A stretch of DNA of 64,000 nucleotides, taken from Ignavibacteria bacterium RIFOXYB12_FULL_35_14. Lineage in GTDB: Bacteria; Bacteroidota; Ignavibacteria; Ignavibacteriales; Ignavibacteriaceae. The position numbers and the translations under genes were made by a program. Below, in pieces: positions 23,698-33,069 of this stretch (within the stretch, counting starts at the first letter, position 1; every line of letters starts with the position of its first letter). The notes under the pieces are model-generated. The model ran no database searches, was not told where the DNA came from, and was given only the letters and a program-made list of their open reading frames with translations. The DNA lies in assembly GCA_001803045.1 (NCBI GenBank), contig MHAR01000021.1, positions 1 to 64,000 of the forward strand. Reading direction: 5' to 3'.

Positions 23698-26667
23698 ATG
23701 AAAGAAATAATCCTTGAAAAAATATGTGAAAATGAGTTCACAGAGAACTATAAATTCATAGATTTAAAGAAATTCGGTGAAAAAGAGGGGAAAATAATCG
23801 CGTTATTCGATTACCAACAAGATGCACTAAAGAATGTAATGAACTGTCTCAATCTGTATTATCAGGACAGAGAGGATTTTTATAAAAAATACAGATTTAA
23901 TGGATTAGATGCGGAATTAGAAGAAAAAGTAAGTATTAACAAAGCTGAGGATAATAGTTCATTTGACATATTAGAGAGCCACTATAAAACAAATCAAGAC
24001 AAGTTAGAATTTAAGAGTATCTGCAATAGAGCTTCATTTTGGATGGCTACAGGAAGTGGTAAAACACTTGTGATGATAAAACTGATTGAGATACTATTTG
24101 AACTTTCAAAATTACCGAAAGAAGCGGGAGGAATACCTAAAAATGATATACTTATTCTTGCACCAAGACCTAAAATATTAAATCAGATTAAAGAACATAT
24201 AGAAGATTTTAACAGAAAGAATGATCTTCAAATTGAATTGAGGGATTTGAGAGAATGGGAGTACTGCAAAAGAAATAGCCCAAATTTGTATGCAGAAAAT
24301 ACGGTAACAGTTTTTTATTACCGTTCGGACAATATAAAAGAAAGCGGTTACGATACTGAGAATGAAACTAATTATCAGAATTATCTACACGGAACCGACA
24401 TTGATGGGTATAAGTTTGGAAGCTGGTATGTAATTTTAGATGAAGCACATAAAGGTGTAACCGGGGACAGTAAGAGACAAAATATTTATCAGGTACTTGC
24501 GAAAGAAGGATTTTTGTTTAACTTCTCAGCCACCTTTACAGATGCGATTGATAAAGCGACAACAGTTTTCAATTTCAACTTAGAAAGGTTTGTTAATTCC
24601 GGTTATGGGAAACACATAAAGGTAACAAACCAGGAGTTCAGGAGTTTTAATAAAAAGAGAGAAGATGAGTTTACTAATAAAGAAAAGAGAAAAATTGTAC
24701 TTAAATCTTTGATTACACTTGCTGCAATTAAAAAAGCAAAAAAGAAAATTTGGGAATCCATCCCTTCGGGAAAAGAGATAAAAGCTTACCTATACCACAA
24801 TCCCCTACTGATCACTATAGCTAATACAATCCAAACAACAGAAGCCGACCTAAAATTATTCTTCAGAGAATTAGCAAAGATTGCAAAAGAAGAAATAGAT
24901 ATTGAAGAAGCAAAGGGAGAGCTAATATTAGAATGGAGAGAACACGAAAACAGAATCTTCCAATTTAATTCGGGTAGAATATCTGATAAATTTATTAGTC
25001 TTTTATCAACGATTACATATAATGACATAAAAAATTTTGTTTTTAATACAAGCGGCAACGGAAGTATTGAGATAATTAATATCGAAGGGAACCAAAGAGA
25101 ATTAGCTTTCAAGATGTCAACGGCCAACAGCAAACCTTTCGCTTTGCTTGTTGCATCCGATGCGACTAACTGGATGAAAGATTTAGATAATTATACAGCA
25201 AGTACAGATGTAATAGCAGAAAGCTTCTTTGACAGATTAAATGAACCAGATAATGAGATAAACATACTATTAGGTAAACAGATTTTTGCTGAAGGCTGGG
25301 ATAGCAACAGACCAAATGTAATCAACTTCATAAATATAGGTGTGAGTGATGCACAGAAATTTGTTCTACAGGCAATGGGACGTGGAATAAGGATTGAGCC
25401 TTTTAAAGGAATCAGAAAAAGATTTGATCATATAGTTGATAAGGATAAATATATAAGCATAGAAGAAGTAGAAAAGATTGAACCTCTTACTCAAGGGTTG
25501 GAAACAGTTTTTATCTTTTCAACAAATAAAGAAACTATTGGAGCAATCCTAAAGAACATCGAAACAAATGAAACGAGAGATGAATGGATAAAAGTTGATG
25601 GAATAAATAAAACAGGTATTAAAGAAGATTTGCCAATTCCGGAGTATGAGCTGGATGTTATATTCAATGAGAACAAATTTAAGATTAGTAAGGAAGATTT
25701 TAATTGTGTTAATGAACTTATTTCAACCGCAGGTGAAAGAGTATTAATAGCAGCCAATAGTTTTAATATAAAGACACTTAAGAAATTAAAAGATGAAAAG
25801 AATTTTACTAATAATTTTGAAACGGGGACAACTTATAATTTAGCTGCAGAAAAAGTTATTACACTTGCTGATGTTCATTTTACATTGAGGCCCAAAAGAC
25901 TTAGGGGTTTTAGAAAAGTAATTGAAGGTGATATTACTCATTTTGAAAAAATAAAAGCTAAAGCGTTTAATGAAATTGAAATAAAAGAATTAAGAGATCA
26001 CATAGAGAAAATAATTGAAGAAAAGTATAAGAATAAAGAAGAACTTGTAGCCCTATTGCGAGAAGGCAAAATTGATGATACACAATTTACTTTAGAATTT
26101 GGGTTATTAGTAAAAAGAGATGAAGGCACTTCATCAAATAAAATACCGTTAGTCAACAGAAAGTTTTTGAAGGAGCATTATTATAATCCAGTATTAATAG
26201 CTACTAATGATTCAAAGGAATATTTTAGAAATATAATTAAAGAAGACAGCGAAATAGAATTTTTCAATGATCTTGTTGAATATTTTGGAAAACCAGATAA
26301 CAGGCTCAAAGCTTACGACTGGTGGTATTTTTCAAAGCTGGTAGAAAATGTTGATGAAATAAAAATACCTTACTTTAATAAAGAAAAAGGAAAGTTTGCC
26401 GATTTTAATCCCGATTTTATTTTCTGGCTAAAAAAGGGGGATAAATATTTTATAAAATTTGTAGATCCTAAAGGAAGACTTCTCGCACTTCAAAACTCAT
26501 TATATAAAGTACAAGGATTTGAAAAAATATTTGATAAGAAAGCATACTCTTTTAATAAGAAAAAATTGGAAGTTGAGCTGCATTTATACAACCCTACCGG
26601 TGAAGTGCATTTTGCAGAATTAAAAGATTATTATAAAAGCAGCGTGGAAGACATATTTAAAGATTAA
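23698..26667 (+). CDS. res: type III restriction endonuclease subunit (Res)
   Basis: 989 residues. Helicase motifs of superfamily 2 are in order: Walker A ATGSGKT (K122), DEAH at 248-251, SATF (motif III), a GKQIFAEGWDSNRPNV block, and motif VI QAMGRGIRI. The C-terminal region carries a PD-(D/E)xK-like nuclease site: FNPDFIFWLKKGDKYFIKF followed by VDPKG. Res translocates along DNA and cuts when two unmodified sites are met, in complex with Mod. A 243-bp gap separates it from the AlbA_2 gene, so it may have its own promoter. Confidence 0.92.
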   Translation: MKEIILEKICENEFTENYKFIDLKKFGEKEGKIIALFDYQQDALKNVMNCLNLYYQDREDFYKKYRFNGLDAELEEKVSINKAEDNSSFDILESHYKTNQDKLEFKSICNRASFWMATGSGKTLVMIKLIEILFELSKLPKEAGGIPKNDILILAPRPKILNQIKEHIEDFNRKNDLQIELRDLREWEYCKRNSPNLYAENTVTVFYYRSDNIKESGYDTENETNYQNYLHGTDIDGYKFGSWYVILDEAHKGVTGDSKRQNIYQVLAKEGFLFNFSATFTDAIDKATTVFNFNLERFVNSGYGKHIKVTNQEFRSFNKKREDEFTNKEKRKIVLKSLITLAAIKKAKKKIWESIPSGKEIKAYLYHNPLLITIANTIQTTEADLKLFFRELAKIAKEEIDIEEAKGELILEWREHENRIFQFNSGRISDKFISLLSTITYNDIKNFVFNTSGNGSIEIINIEGNQRELAFKMSTANSKPFALLVASDATNWMKDLDNYTASTDVIAESFFDRLNEPDNEINILLGKQIFAEGWDSNRPNVINFINIGVSDAQKFVLQAMGRGIRIEPFKGIRKRFDHIVDKDKYISIEEVEKIEPLTQGLETVFIFSTNKETIGAILKNIETNETRDEWIKVDGINKTGIKEDLPIPEYELDVIFNENKFKISKEDFNCVNELISTAGERVLIAANSFNIKTLKKLKDEKNFTNNFETGTTYNLAAEKVITLADVHFTLRPKRLRGFRKVIEGDITHFEKIKAKAFNEIEIKELRDHIEKIIEEKYKNKEELVALLREGKIDDTQFTLEFGLLVKRDEGTSSNKIPLVNRKFLKEHYYNPVLIATNDSKEYFRNIIKEDSEIEFFNDLVEYFGKPDNRLKAYDWWYFSKLVENVDEIKIPYFNKEKGKFADFNPDFIFWLKKGDKYFIKFVDPKGRLLALQNSLYKVQGFEKIFDKKAYSFNKKKLEVELHLYNPTGEVHFAELKDYYKSSVEDIFKD

Positions 26668-27019
26668 GTTATAAATTGCAGTTAATTATATGATTTATAA
26701 TAATTAACCATAAAGAGATAAAACCGGAGTAAAAATTATTGGGACACAAACGTTACGGTTATCTTCCAAAATCAAAAATCTGGCGAGAGATTGTAAACAG
26801 GTTAAATTTGGATAAAGTTTAACGATTATGATTCCCTTACTTGCTATTATAATTCCCGATAATTAGTTTTTCAGCAGTGAAATAAATTAGACCAAATTGT
26901 ATGTATAATTAGTTTATTTACCAAATCAAATTCAGCCGGACTTATCCGCCTCATCTGTGTACCCTAAAATAAAACAATGATAGCACAGATTAACCAATAG
27001 AAACAGATAGAATAATATT
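26668..27019. other. intergenic region after res
   Basis: It holds a possible 27-codon frame (26739-26822) and otherwise no gene. No terminator with a T tract is obvious. The part directly before 27020 should contain the promoter of the TPR gene. Confidence 0.4.
26739..26822 (+). pseudogene. 27-codon stub of a longer protein
   Basis: TTG start, 9 nt after CCGGAG, then GHKRYGYLPKSKIWREIVNRL and a stop six codons later. The beginning reads like the N-terminus of a real protein (basic, with a K-x-W-R-x-I-V pattern), not like random sequence. It is probably the remaining start of a gene deleted from the defence island; a functional micropeptide cannot be excluded. Confidence 0.35.
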
Positions 27020-28003
27020 ATGAGCAAATCAAAAAAACGGAAATCACCGCAAGCTTATATGGAAAAGCTGCAGAAACAAATAGCCAAAGACCTTAAAGAA
27101 AAAAACTTTGATTCGTTAAACGAAGCAAACAAGTATATCCAGAATAAATATATTGGTAAAGAAATAAATTTCGATAAAACAAAATCATCTTCAAAAGAAA
27201 AAGCAATGGATTTAATTTATGAGGCGTGGGAGAGTGATGATATAGATGAAATGATTACCTTTGCAGAGAAAGCTATTAAGCTGGACGAGAATTGTGCAGA
27301 TGCTTATAATCTGCTTGCTGAGGTTAAAGCAAAAACTCCTTTGGAATCGCTTGAACTATTTGCCAAAGGAATTGAAGCCGGGAAAAAATCTCTTGGCGAC
27401 GAATTTGAAAATTATAAAGGACATTTCTGGGGATTTCACGAGACACGTCCTTTTATGAGGGCTATGGCAGGCTATTCTAATATTCTATGGCATATTAGAG
27501 AGAGAAGCAAATCAATTGAAGTGATAAAAGAAATGCTGCAGCTTAACCCAAATGATAATCAGGGTATGCGGCATATTCTCATAACACGTCTTTTAATTTT
27601 AAACCGGCTGCTTGAAGCAGGAAAACTTTACAAGGATTACGAAGATGACTTCTCTGCACAGTGGCATTACTCAAAAGCATATTTATACTTTTGTAAACGC
27701 AGCAAGCAGCTTTATGCAGATAAAGCGCTTAAAGAAGCAATGGAGTATAATCCTTACGTCCCTCTTTATCTTTTTGGATTAACCGAAATGCCTGAAGAAA
27801 TGCCGGAATATATTGGTGTTGGCGATGAGAATGAAGCAATCTCTTATGCCGATGATGCTATGGAACTCTGGGCCAATAATAAAAAAGCAGTGAAGTGGTT
27901 TGTCGATATGCACAAAAAAATGAAAGATGAACTTGATCAATTGATTGAAAAACGGGAAAAAGACAGAGAAGAAAGATTTGGGAACACATCTGACAAAGAA
28001 TGA
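27020..28003 (+). CDS. TPR protein (ST7-like)
   Basis: 327 residues with a basic N-terminus (MSKSKKRKSPQAYMEKLQKQ), then tetratricopeptide-type helices: AMDLIYEAWESDDIDEMITFAEKAI, a central GHFWGFHETRPFMRA block and MLQLNPNDNQGMRHILITRLL. The last two are typical of bacterial proteins similar to the ST7 family. The C-terminus is a charged helix. Function unknown; such proteins presumably serve as scaffolds. As the last intact gene of Island B it may be cargo. Confidence 0.7.
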   Translation: MSKSKKRKSPQAYMEKLQKQIAKDLKEKNFDSLNEANKYIQNKYIGKEINFDKTKSSSKEKAMDLIYEAWESDDIDEMITFAEKAIKLDENCADAYNLLAEVKAKTPLESLELFAKGIEAGKKSLGDEFENYKGHFWGFHETRPFMRAMAGYSNILWHIRERSKSIEVIKEMLQLNPNDNQGMRHILITRLLILNRLLEAGKLYKDYEDDFSAQWHYSKAYLYFCKRSKQLYADKALKEAMEYNPYVPLYLFGLTEMPEEMPEYIGVGDENEAISYADDAMELWANNKKAVKWFVDMHKKMKDELDQLIEKREKDREERFGNTSDKE

Positions 28004-28451
28004 CGAAAAAAGAGTATTTTGAATGCGATTATTATTCGTTTAAAACATAAAAGTCTATACCCTTCCTTTGAATCTCCATAGATTATTATAAGCACAAACT
28101 TTTCCATCTCCGGTGTCGATGATTCTACCCTTGACCGGCAGTTTATTTTTATCCACCTTTGGCGGAATTTAGTTCTCTGATTTCTACAATGCTAAATACG
28201 AGCCCATACACGATTTTGGTAAAATGAAGACTTGTTGTTTTTTACTAAGAACATTTTAGAACTCCTTTGCAGTATGGACTGTGTATGGAGTTCCAAACAA
28301 ACTCTGTGTTTTTAGCGAATAATTAGATATTCCCGCTGACTACGGATCAGAAGGTTTGGGGTTCTGGCAGAGCCATTCCTTCGGAAGAATCCCTACGGGT
28401 GTACTAGTAAATAAATAAAACTAAAAAGTCTAAAAGAAGCTGATTAATATT
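28004..28451. other. right end of Island B with tRNA remnant
   Basis: No coding frame. It contains an imperfect hairpin GAACTCC/GGAGTTC (28259-28265 with 28287-28293) of unknown meaning and the degraded tRNA 3' end at 28336-28405. The chromosome backbone resumes with tyrA. Confidence 0.5.
28336..28405 (+). repeat. oldest tRNA-Arg 3'-end copy, split by a 22-bp insertion
   Basis: CTGACTACGGATCAGAAGGTT matches the tRNA from its anticodon stem on (2390-2410) and continues with the same TTGGGG...CCCTACGGGTGTAC ending as the copy at 17279. Inside the T loop 22 bp (28365-28386) are inserted between GGTTC and GAATCCC. It defines the outer edge of the islands and was probably the 3' part of the original tRNA gene before the first integration. 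Confidence 0.75.
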
Positions 28452-29531
28452 CTAATTTGTCTTAAATCCAATACCCTCTAAAATTCTTTTCGCCTTTTCT
28501 GCTTCGGTTTTACTTTCAAAATACAATTTGAAATTTCCGCCTGTTCCCTCTCTTATTTTTAAAAGTTCGATGTCTTTGATATTAATTTTATTTTCGAATA
28601 GAACGGTTGATATTTTACTTATCATTCCCGGTTCATCTTTCATAAAGATATTAATGTCAAACAATGGATCAAGAAATCCTTTATTGTTGATAGGTGTTTC
28701 GTCTCTTAATGCTCTTGCGTTATTAAATAGATTTCCCACTGAATCAGGTTTTTCCTCGGATATTAAATTTTTCAAATTGTTTAAATCTTTTTGAAATGAA
28801 TCGAGTGAACTAAGAATTTCCTTTTTATTATACTTTAGAATCGATTCCCAAATCTTAAAATCGCTGGAAGCAATCCGTGTCATATCACGAAATCCCCCGG
28901 CACCAAAATCCATATATTGTAATCCATCTTTTGAAGGTGATGCTTGATTAACTAATAGTACAGATAACAATTGTGGAAGATGTGAGACTTTTGCAACTAT
29001 TTTATCGTGCAAATACGGATCAAGAAAAGTAATTCTTGCGCCGATACCTTTGATAAGCTCTGTGTATTCAGTTAATGAATTATATTTTTTGCTGTGTTCA
29101 GAAATAATATAAATTGAATTTTCAAAAAGAAGGTTATCGGAATTTTTATATCCTCCCTTTTCTTTTCCGGCCATTGGATGTGCTCCGATGTATGAACCTT
29201 GACTTTTTAGCGCTTTCCACTCGTCAGCAAAGATTCCTTTCACGCTGCATAAATCAGAAATGATTTGACCGTTTTTTAATAGCGGTGATAATTTCTTAAA
29301 AGCTTCTATGCTTCGTTCAATGGGTAAAGCCAGAAAGATGAGATCATATTCAAGAGCGTTTTCATAAGAATTAAGAGCTACATCAATGGTTTTATCTGCG
29401 AGTGCTTCTTCAAGGATTTCAGGATAATCAAAAGCGGTTATTTTAGTTTCGGGAGCAATATGTTTCAGTGCCTTTGCAAGTGAACCACCGATTAATCCTA
29501 AACCAATTATGGCTAATCTTTTTATCTTCAT
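28452..29531 (-). CDS. tyrA: prephenate dehydrogenase with C-terminal ACT domain
   Basis: 359 residues. The N-terminal Rossmann motif is IIGLGLIGGSLAKAL (GxGxxG). The family signature follows: DLCSVKG, GAHPMAGKEKGGY, and a helical dimerisation domain with VSHLPQLLSVLL and GFRDMTRIASSD. Residues about 290-355 form an ACT domain (DINIFMKDEPGMISKISTVL), the usual site of tyrosine feedback. The enzyme turns prephenate into 4-hydroxyphenylpyruvate with NAD. It lies 15 nt downstream of the fused CM-PDT-DAHPS gene, so the operon makes both Phe and Tyr precursors. Confidence 0.93.
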   Translation of the reverse strand: MKIKRLAIIGLGLIGGSLAKALKHIAPETKITAFDYPEILEEALADKTIDVALNSYENALEYDLIFLALPIERSIEAFKKLSPLLKNGQIISDLCSVKGIFADEWKALKSQGSYIGAHPMAGKEKGGYKNSDNLLFENSIYIISEHSKKYNSLTEYTELIKGIGARITFLDPYLHDKIVAKVSHLPQLLSVLLVNQASPSKDGLQYMDFGAGGFRDMTRIASSDFKIWESILKYNKKEILSSLDSFQKDLNNLKNLISEEKPDSVGNLFNNARALRDETPINNKGFLDPLFDINIFMKDEPGMISKISTVLFENKINIKDIELLKIREGTGGNFKLYFESKTEAEKAKRILEGIGFKTN

Positions 29532-29546
29532 GTTTGGCTAGTCAAT

Positions 29547-31562
29547 TCAATCCATTTTATGCAATTCAGAAACGAGATCGCGAAACTGATCAAACCTTAA
29601 AGATTGTTCTCCATCACTTAAAGCTTTTTCAGGATTGGGATGCATTTCAACCATTAGTCCGTCCGCACCAACTGCTTTTGCCGCTTTAGCTAACGGTATA
29701 ACCTTATCTCGGTGTCCAACAGCATGCGAAGGATCAACGATAATTGGGAGATGAGTTAATTCCTTAAGAACAGGTACTGCACTGAGATCGAGTGTATTCC
29801 TGGTTGCTGTTTCAAAAGTACGAATGCCACGTTCGCAAAGCATTACTTGTCTATTCCCTCGTGCTAAAATATATTCTGCTGCATTCAGTAGCTCTTCGAT
29901 AGAAGCCATTAAACCTCGCTTAAGCATAACAGGTCGAAATGATTTACCTACTTCTGATAACAAGGAAAAGTTTTGCATATTTCTAGCGCCAATTTGAAGT
30001 ATATCAGCTTTCTCAGCAACTTTTTCAATTTGATCAATCGATAAGACTTCTGTGATAACAGGTAAATCGTATTCCTCCCCAGCTGATTTTAATAAATTTA
30101 AACCTTCATATCCTAAGCCTTGAAATGCATAAGGTGAAGTGCGTGGTTTAAAACAGCCTCCTCGCAGAATATGACCATAATTTTCTTTTACTTCTCTCGC
30201 ACATTGATTTATCTGTTCAAAGGATTCTACGGAACATGGACCGGCAATTATAACAAAGCCTCCACCACCAATTTGAACATCCTTTACATTTATAATTGTA
30301 TCTTCTTTTTTGTAATCCCGGCTAGCAAGCTTGTAGGAAACTTTGTGAGCGGACTTTACTTCCGTAATAACGGTTTGAGTTTCATCGATTTGGCTAGGGT
30401 TATCCTCTCGTTTTTGATGTGGTTCAACTTTTGTTTTTTCAAATTCTTTAGTAGGATAGCAGCCAAGCACTTTCAAATATCTCGTATGTTTGCCAATTTC
30501 ATCTAAGAGATTTTTTACATTCTGTGTTTGTCTATTACCTTGAAAGTCTAAGTAGAACATCTCTTCCCACGGATTTCCAATAATTGGGCGAGATTCAAGT
30601 TTGGTCATATTAATTCCAAAATCCTTGAAAACGGATAAAGCCTGTACTAATGAACCTGCTTTGTGAGCAGTGGCAAGGATTAATGATGTCTTGGCGGGGA
30701 TTCGTTCATCAACTTTAATCGGTACACGTGAACAGACTAAAAACCTGGTGAAGTTAGTCGGTTGATTTGCAATGTCTTCTCGTAAAACCGATACATTAAA
30801 AATTTCAGCAGTTTCTTTGCTTGCAATTGCAGCGTAATCCTTTACTCCCTCCTCTTTAATTTTTTGGACCGATTTTGCTGTATCTTCAAAGTATACTATT
30901 TCGGCCTGCGGTAATGATTTCAGGAACTTACTGCACTGTCTTGCTGCCTGAAAGTGAACATAAATCTTCTTTATTTTATTGAGAGGAACATCCTCTAAGC
31001 CCAATAAACAATGTTTTACCTGGAATATTTCCTCGCCAACGATATGCAAATTACTGCTTGTGAGAGCGTCGTAAACCTCAGTAATACTTCCGGAAGTAGT
31101 GTTTTCGATTGGAAGTACAGCATAATCTGCGGATGAATCTTCAACTGATTCAACAGCTTCTTCAAAACTTTTCATCTTTCTAAAAACAATATCTTTATCA
31201 GAGCCAAAAAATTGCTTTGAAGCTAAAAAACTGTAAGAACCTTCGATACCTTGTATAGCAACTGTTACTACTTCGGAAAGAGAATCTTTGTTCTCTTCAG
31301 CTTGAACAAACTGGTTTTGAAGCTTTACCGAATCGCTTACAATCTCATAAAATATCTTGGAGACGTAGTGAGAATCTAATCCGATTTCTCGACCTCTTTC
31401 AATAAGTCGAGTTAATAACTCTTTTTCTCTTACTTTATCTCTAATAAATGATTTCTGCTCGTTTTTTAGCTTTACTACTTTTAAACTTAGCTCTCTCCTT
31501 TCAGCAAGAAGCTTTAATATTTGCTCATCTATTTGATTTACCTTTTCACGAACTTCCTTCAT
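29547..31562 (-). CDS. fusion: chorismate mutase - prephenate dehydratase - ACT - DAHP synthase
   Basis: 671 residues, four domains in order. Residues 1-85 are an AroQ chorismate mutase ([22 protein letters not shown]). Residues 99-280 are a prephenate dehydratase with the catalytic TRF (T272-R273-F274). Residues 291-370 are an ACT domain with the Phe-binding ESRP at 323-326. Residues 410-671 are a DAHP synthase of the AroF/KdsA-like type with AGPCSVES at 440-447, [12 protein letters not shown] at 471-482 and [10 protein letters not shown]. One chain thus carries the first step of the shikimate pathway and the two steps of the phenylalanine branch, which would let Phe bound to ACT control all of them. 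Confidence 0.93.
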   Translation of the reverse strand: MKEVREKVNQIDEQILKLLAERRELSLKVVKLKNEQKSFIRDKVREKELLTRLIERGREIGLDSHYVSKIFYEIVSDSVKLQNQFVQAEENKDSLSEVVTVAIQGIEGSYSFLASKQFFGSDKDIVFRKMKSFEEAVESVEDSSADYAVLPIENTTSGSITEVYDALTSSNLHIVGEEIFQVKHCLLGLEDVPLNKIKKIYVHFQAARQCSKFLKSLPQAEIVYFEDTAKSVQKIKEEGVKDYAAIASKETAEIFNVSVLREDIANQPTNFTRFLVCSRVPIKVDERIPAKTSLILATAHKAGSLVQALSVFKDFGINMTKLESRPIIGNPWEEMFYLDFQGNRQTQNVKNLLDEIGKHTRYLKVLGCYPTKEFEKTKVEPHQKREDNPSQIDETQTVITEVKSAHKVSYKLASRDYKKEDTIINVKDVQIGGGGFVIIAGPCSVESFEQINQCAREVKENYGHILRGGCFKPRTSPYAFQGLGYEGLNLLKSAGEEYDLPVITEVLSIDQIEKVAEKADILQIGARNMQNFSLLSEVGKSFRPVMLKRGLMASIEELLNAAEYILARGNRQVMLCERGIRTFETATRNTLDLSAVPVLKELTHLPIIVDPSHAVGHRDKVIPLAKAAKAVGADGLMVEMHPNPEKALSDGEQSLRFDQFRDLVSELHKMD

Positions 31563-32098
31563 TTTAGACCTTAATTTATTTTATTGACGGATATGAACAG
31601 TGATCTAAAAACAATTTCGATAATTGTTTGTTATAATTTGGAAGTGAATATGATGTAAATTTCACTTTAAATCAAGTTTTTGTATGGAATTCATTGATGC
31701 AAATTTACCATAAAATACAGTTTGCAAATGAATTTGCCTCGGGCAAGATTTTCCATTATACCAAGTGAAGAGAACAAGTCAAAAGAGTATTAAAATACGA
31801 CCTCATCCATACAATTTACTTACCTGAAGTATTTAATACCTAGTTCTTTCTTTTGGACTAGTGATTTTCAATATAAACTTCATTGTTGTCTAAAATAATT
31901 TTGTAGTTAGAAAAATATTTAGAAACAGATGCGTTATTAATATTACTTACGGTTGCTTGAATCCTATCACCTATATCGTCCCATACAATACTTCGATTTT
32001 TAATGTGCTTTATTTTCTAAACTAGAGGCATGGCTGTACCACAAATATTTAATCCTTAATACAACCATAAAAAATAATTCAAAATCAGTTGATTAGAG

Positions 32099-32230
32099 GG
32101 TGACCAAAAAGTAATTATTCAATTAAAAAATCTGCGTAAATCATTCAAAATCAGCGTCATCATTGCCTGCCACCCTGTGGCCTGCCACTCTGTGGTTCCA
32201 TTTACTGATAGATATTACTTTTTGGTCACC
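32099..32230. mobile_element. 132-bp MITE-like element
   Basis: A perfect 17-bp inverted repeat, GGTGACCAAAAAGTAAT at 32099-32115 and its complement at 32214-32230, bounds a non-coding interior with AAAATCTGCGTAAATCA-type direct repeats and a GCCTGCCAC duplication. No target duplication is clear. It is different from the element at 288-539. Confidence 0.6.
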
Positions 32231-32382
32231 TTCAAAATATTTTTTCCAAAATCTATCCAATAGAGTCCCATCAGGACGAAATGTTATAATTTGATTTGGA
32301 CAGATATTAGAACCTTAAATAATCCTAGCTTAATAGAAATGAAAAGGTTGGTTTTTATTACAAAAATCAATAATTAGAAACT

Positions 32383-32454
32383 ATGGAAACTAATACTTGA
32401 CAAATGAGTTTCCATTGATTATATTTGAAACCAGAAATACCAAAATAGTTTCCA
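32383..32454 (+). promoter_or_regulatory. promoter and operator of the tetR-efflux operon
   Basis: TTGACA at 32397-32402 and TATATT at 32420-32425 are spaced by 17 bp, a near-ideal sigma-70-type promoter. ATGGAAACT (32383-32391) and AGTTTCCAT (32407-32415) form a 9-bp inverted repeat around the -35 box. A third half-site AGTTTCCA lies at 32447-32454, before the AGGAG ribosome-binding site. The dyad is a likely operator for the TetR protein encoded next. Confidence 0.7.
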
Positions 32455-32463
32455 GGAGTAATA

Positions 32464-33069
32464 ATGAAAGAAAAAGATAGAATACTAGAGCTGGGGGAGG
32501 AGAAATTTTTTAGTGAAGGATTTTATAAAACGACAATGGATGAGGTGGCTGCAGAACTTCGCATTAGTAAAAAAACTATTTATAAGTTCTTTCCTTCTAA
32601 AGAGGATCTTGTAAAGACGATTGCAAAACATTTTATGAATTCGATGAAAGAAAAAATAGTTCCTGCACTGAGCACTGATAAAAACGCAATTGAGAAACTT
32701 GAAGAGCTAATGAAAATATTGGCAAAGACATCTCAAAAAATCAGTCCTAAAATGTTGGATGAAATGCGCCGTCATTTTCCTTCGCTTTGGATAGAGATTG
32801 ATAAATTCAGAACAGAGATGATGTTTGGCAACATCACTAAGGTGATAGACCAAGGTAAAAAAGAGGGTTTATTTCTTAATTACCCCACACCAATTGTTAT
32901 GAATATGCTTGTTGCTTCCATAAGAACAATCGTAAATCCCGAGTTTATTCTCAACAATAATTTTTCAATAATCGAAGCCGCACGGACAGCGTTTAAGATT
33001 ATTATTGGCGGTATAGTTACTAAAAAAGGCAAACAATTATTAAACTATAAATTTGAGGTAATTAAATGA
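32464..33069 (+). CDS. TetR-family regulator of the efflux operon
   Basis: 201 residues with an N-terminal TetR helix-turn-helix (GFYKTTMDEVAAELRISKKT, then IYKFFPSKEDL at about 33-47 and after). The C-terminal ligand-binding domain is helical and variable. It overlaps the following membrane fusion gene by 4 nt (ATGA). By position it represses this operon and responds to a substrate of the pump, which cannot be predicted. Confidence 0.9.
   Translation: MKEKDRILELGEEKFFSEGFYKTTMDEVAAELRISKKTIYKFFPSKEDLVKTIAKHFMNSMKEKIVPALSTDKNAIEKLEELMKILAKTSQKISPKMLDEMRRHFPSLWIEIDKFRTEMMFGNITKVIDQGKKEGLFLNYPTPIVMNMLVASIRTIVNPEFILNNNFSIIEAARTAFKIIIGGIVTKKGKQLLNYKFEVIK

Larger units (their letters stand above)
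17321..28405. mobile_element. Island B: defence island between two tRNA 3'-end copies
   Basis: The segment lies between the tRNA-derived fragments at 17279-17321 and 28336-28405. It carries an AbiEi-like/Fic protein, a type III restriction-modification pair, a Schlafen AlbA_2 protein and a TPR protein, with no integrase of its own. It was probably acquired earlier than Island A at the same tRNA, lost its recombinase, and is now carried in tandem. Confidence 0.65.
31563..32463. other. 900-bp gene-free stretch
   Basis: No supported gene. It contains the 132-bp inverted-repeat element at 32099-32230 and, at its right end, the promoter and operator of the efflux operon. The sequence is AT-rich with several in-frame stops in every frame. 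Confidence 0.5.
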
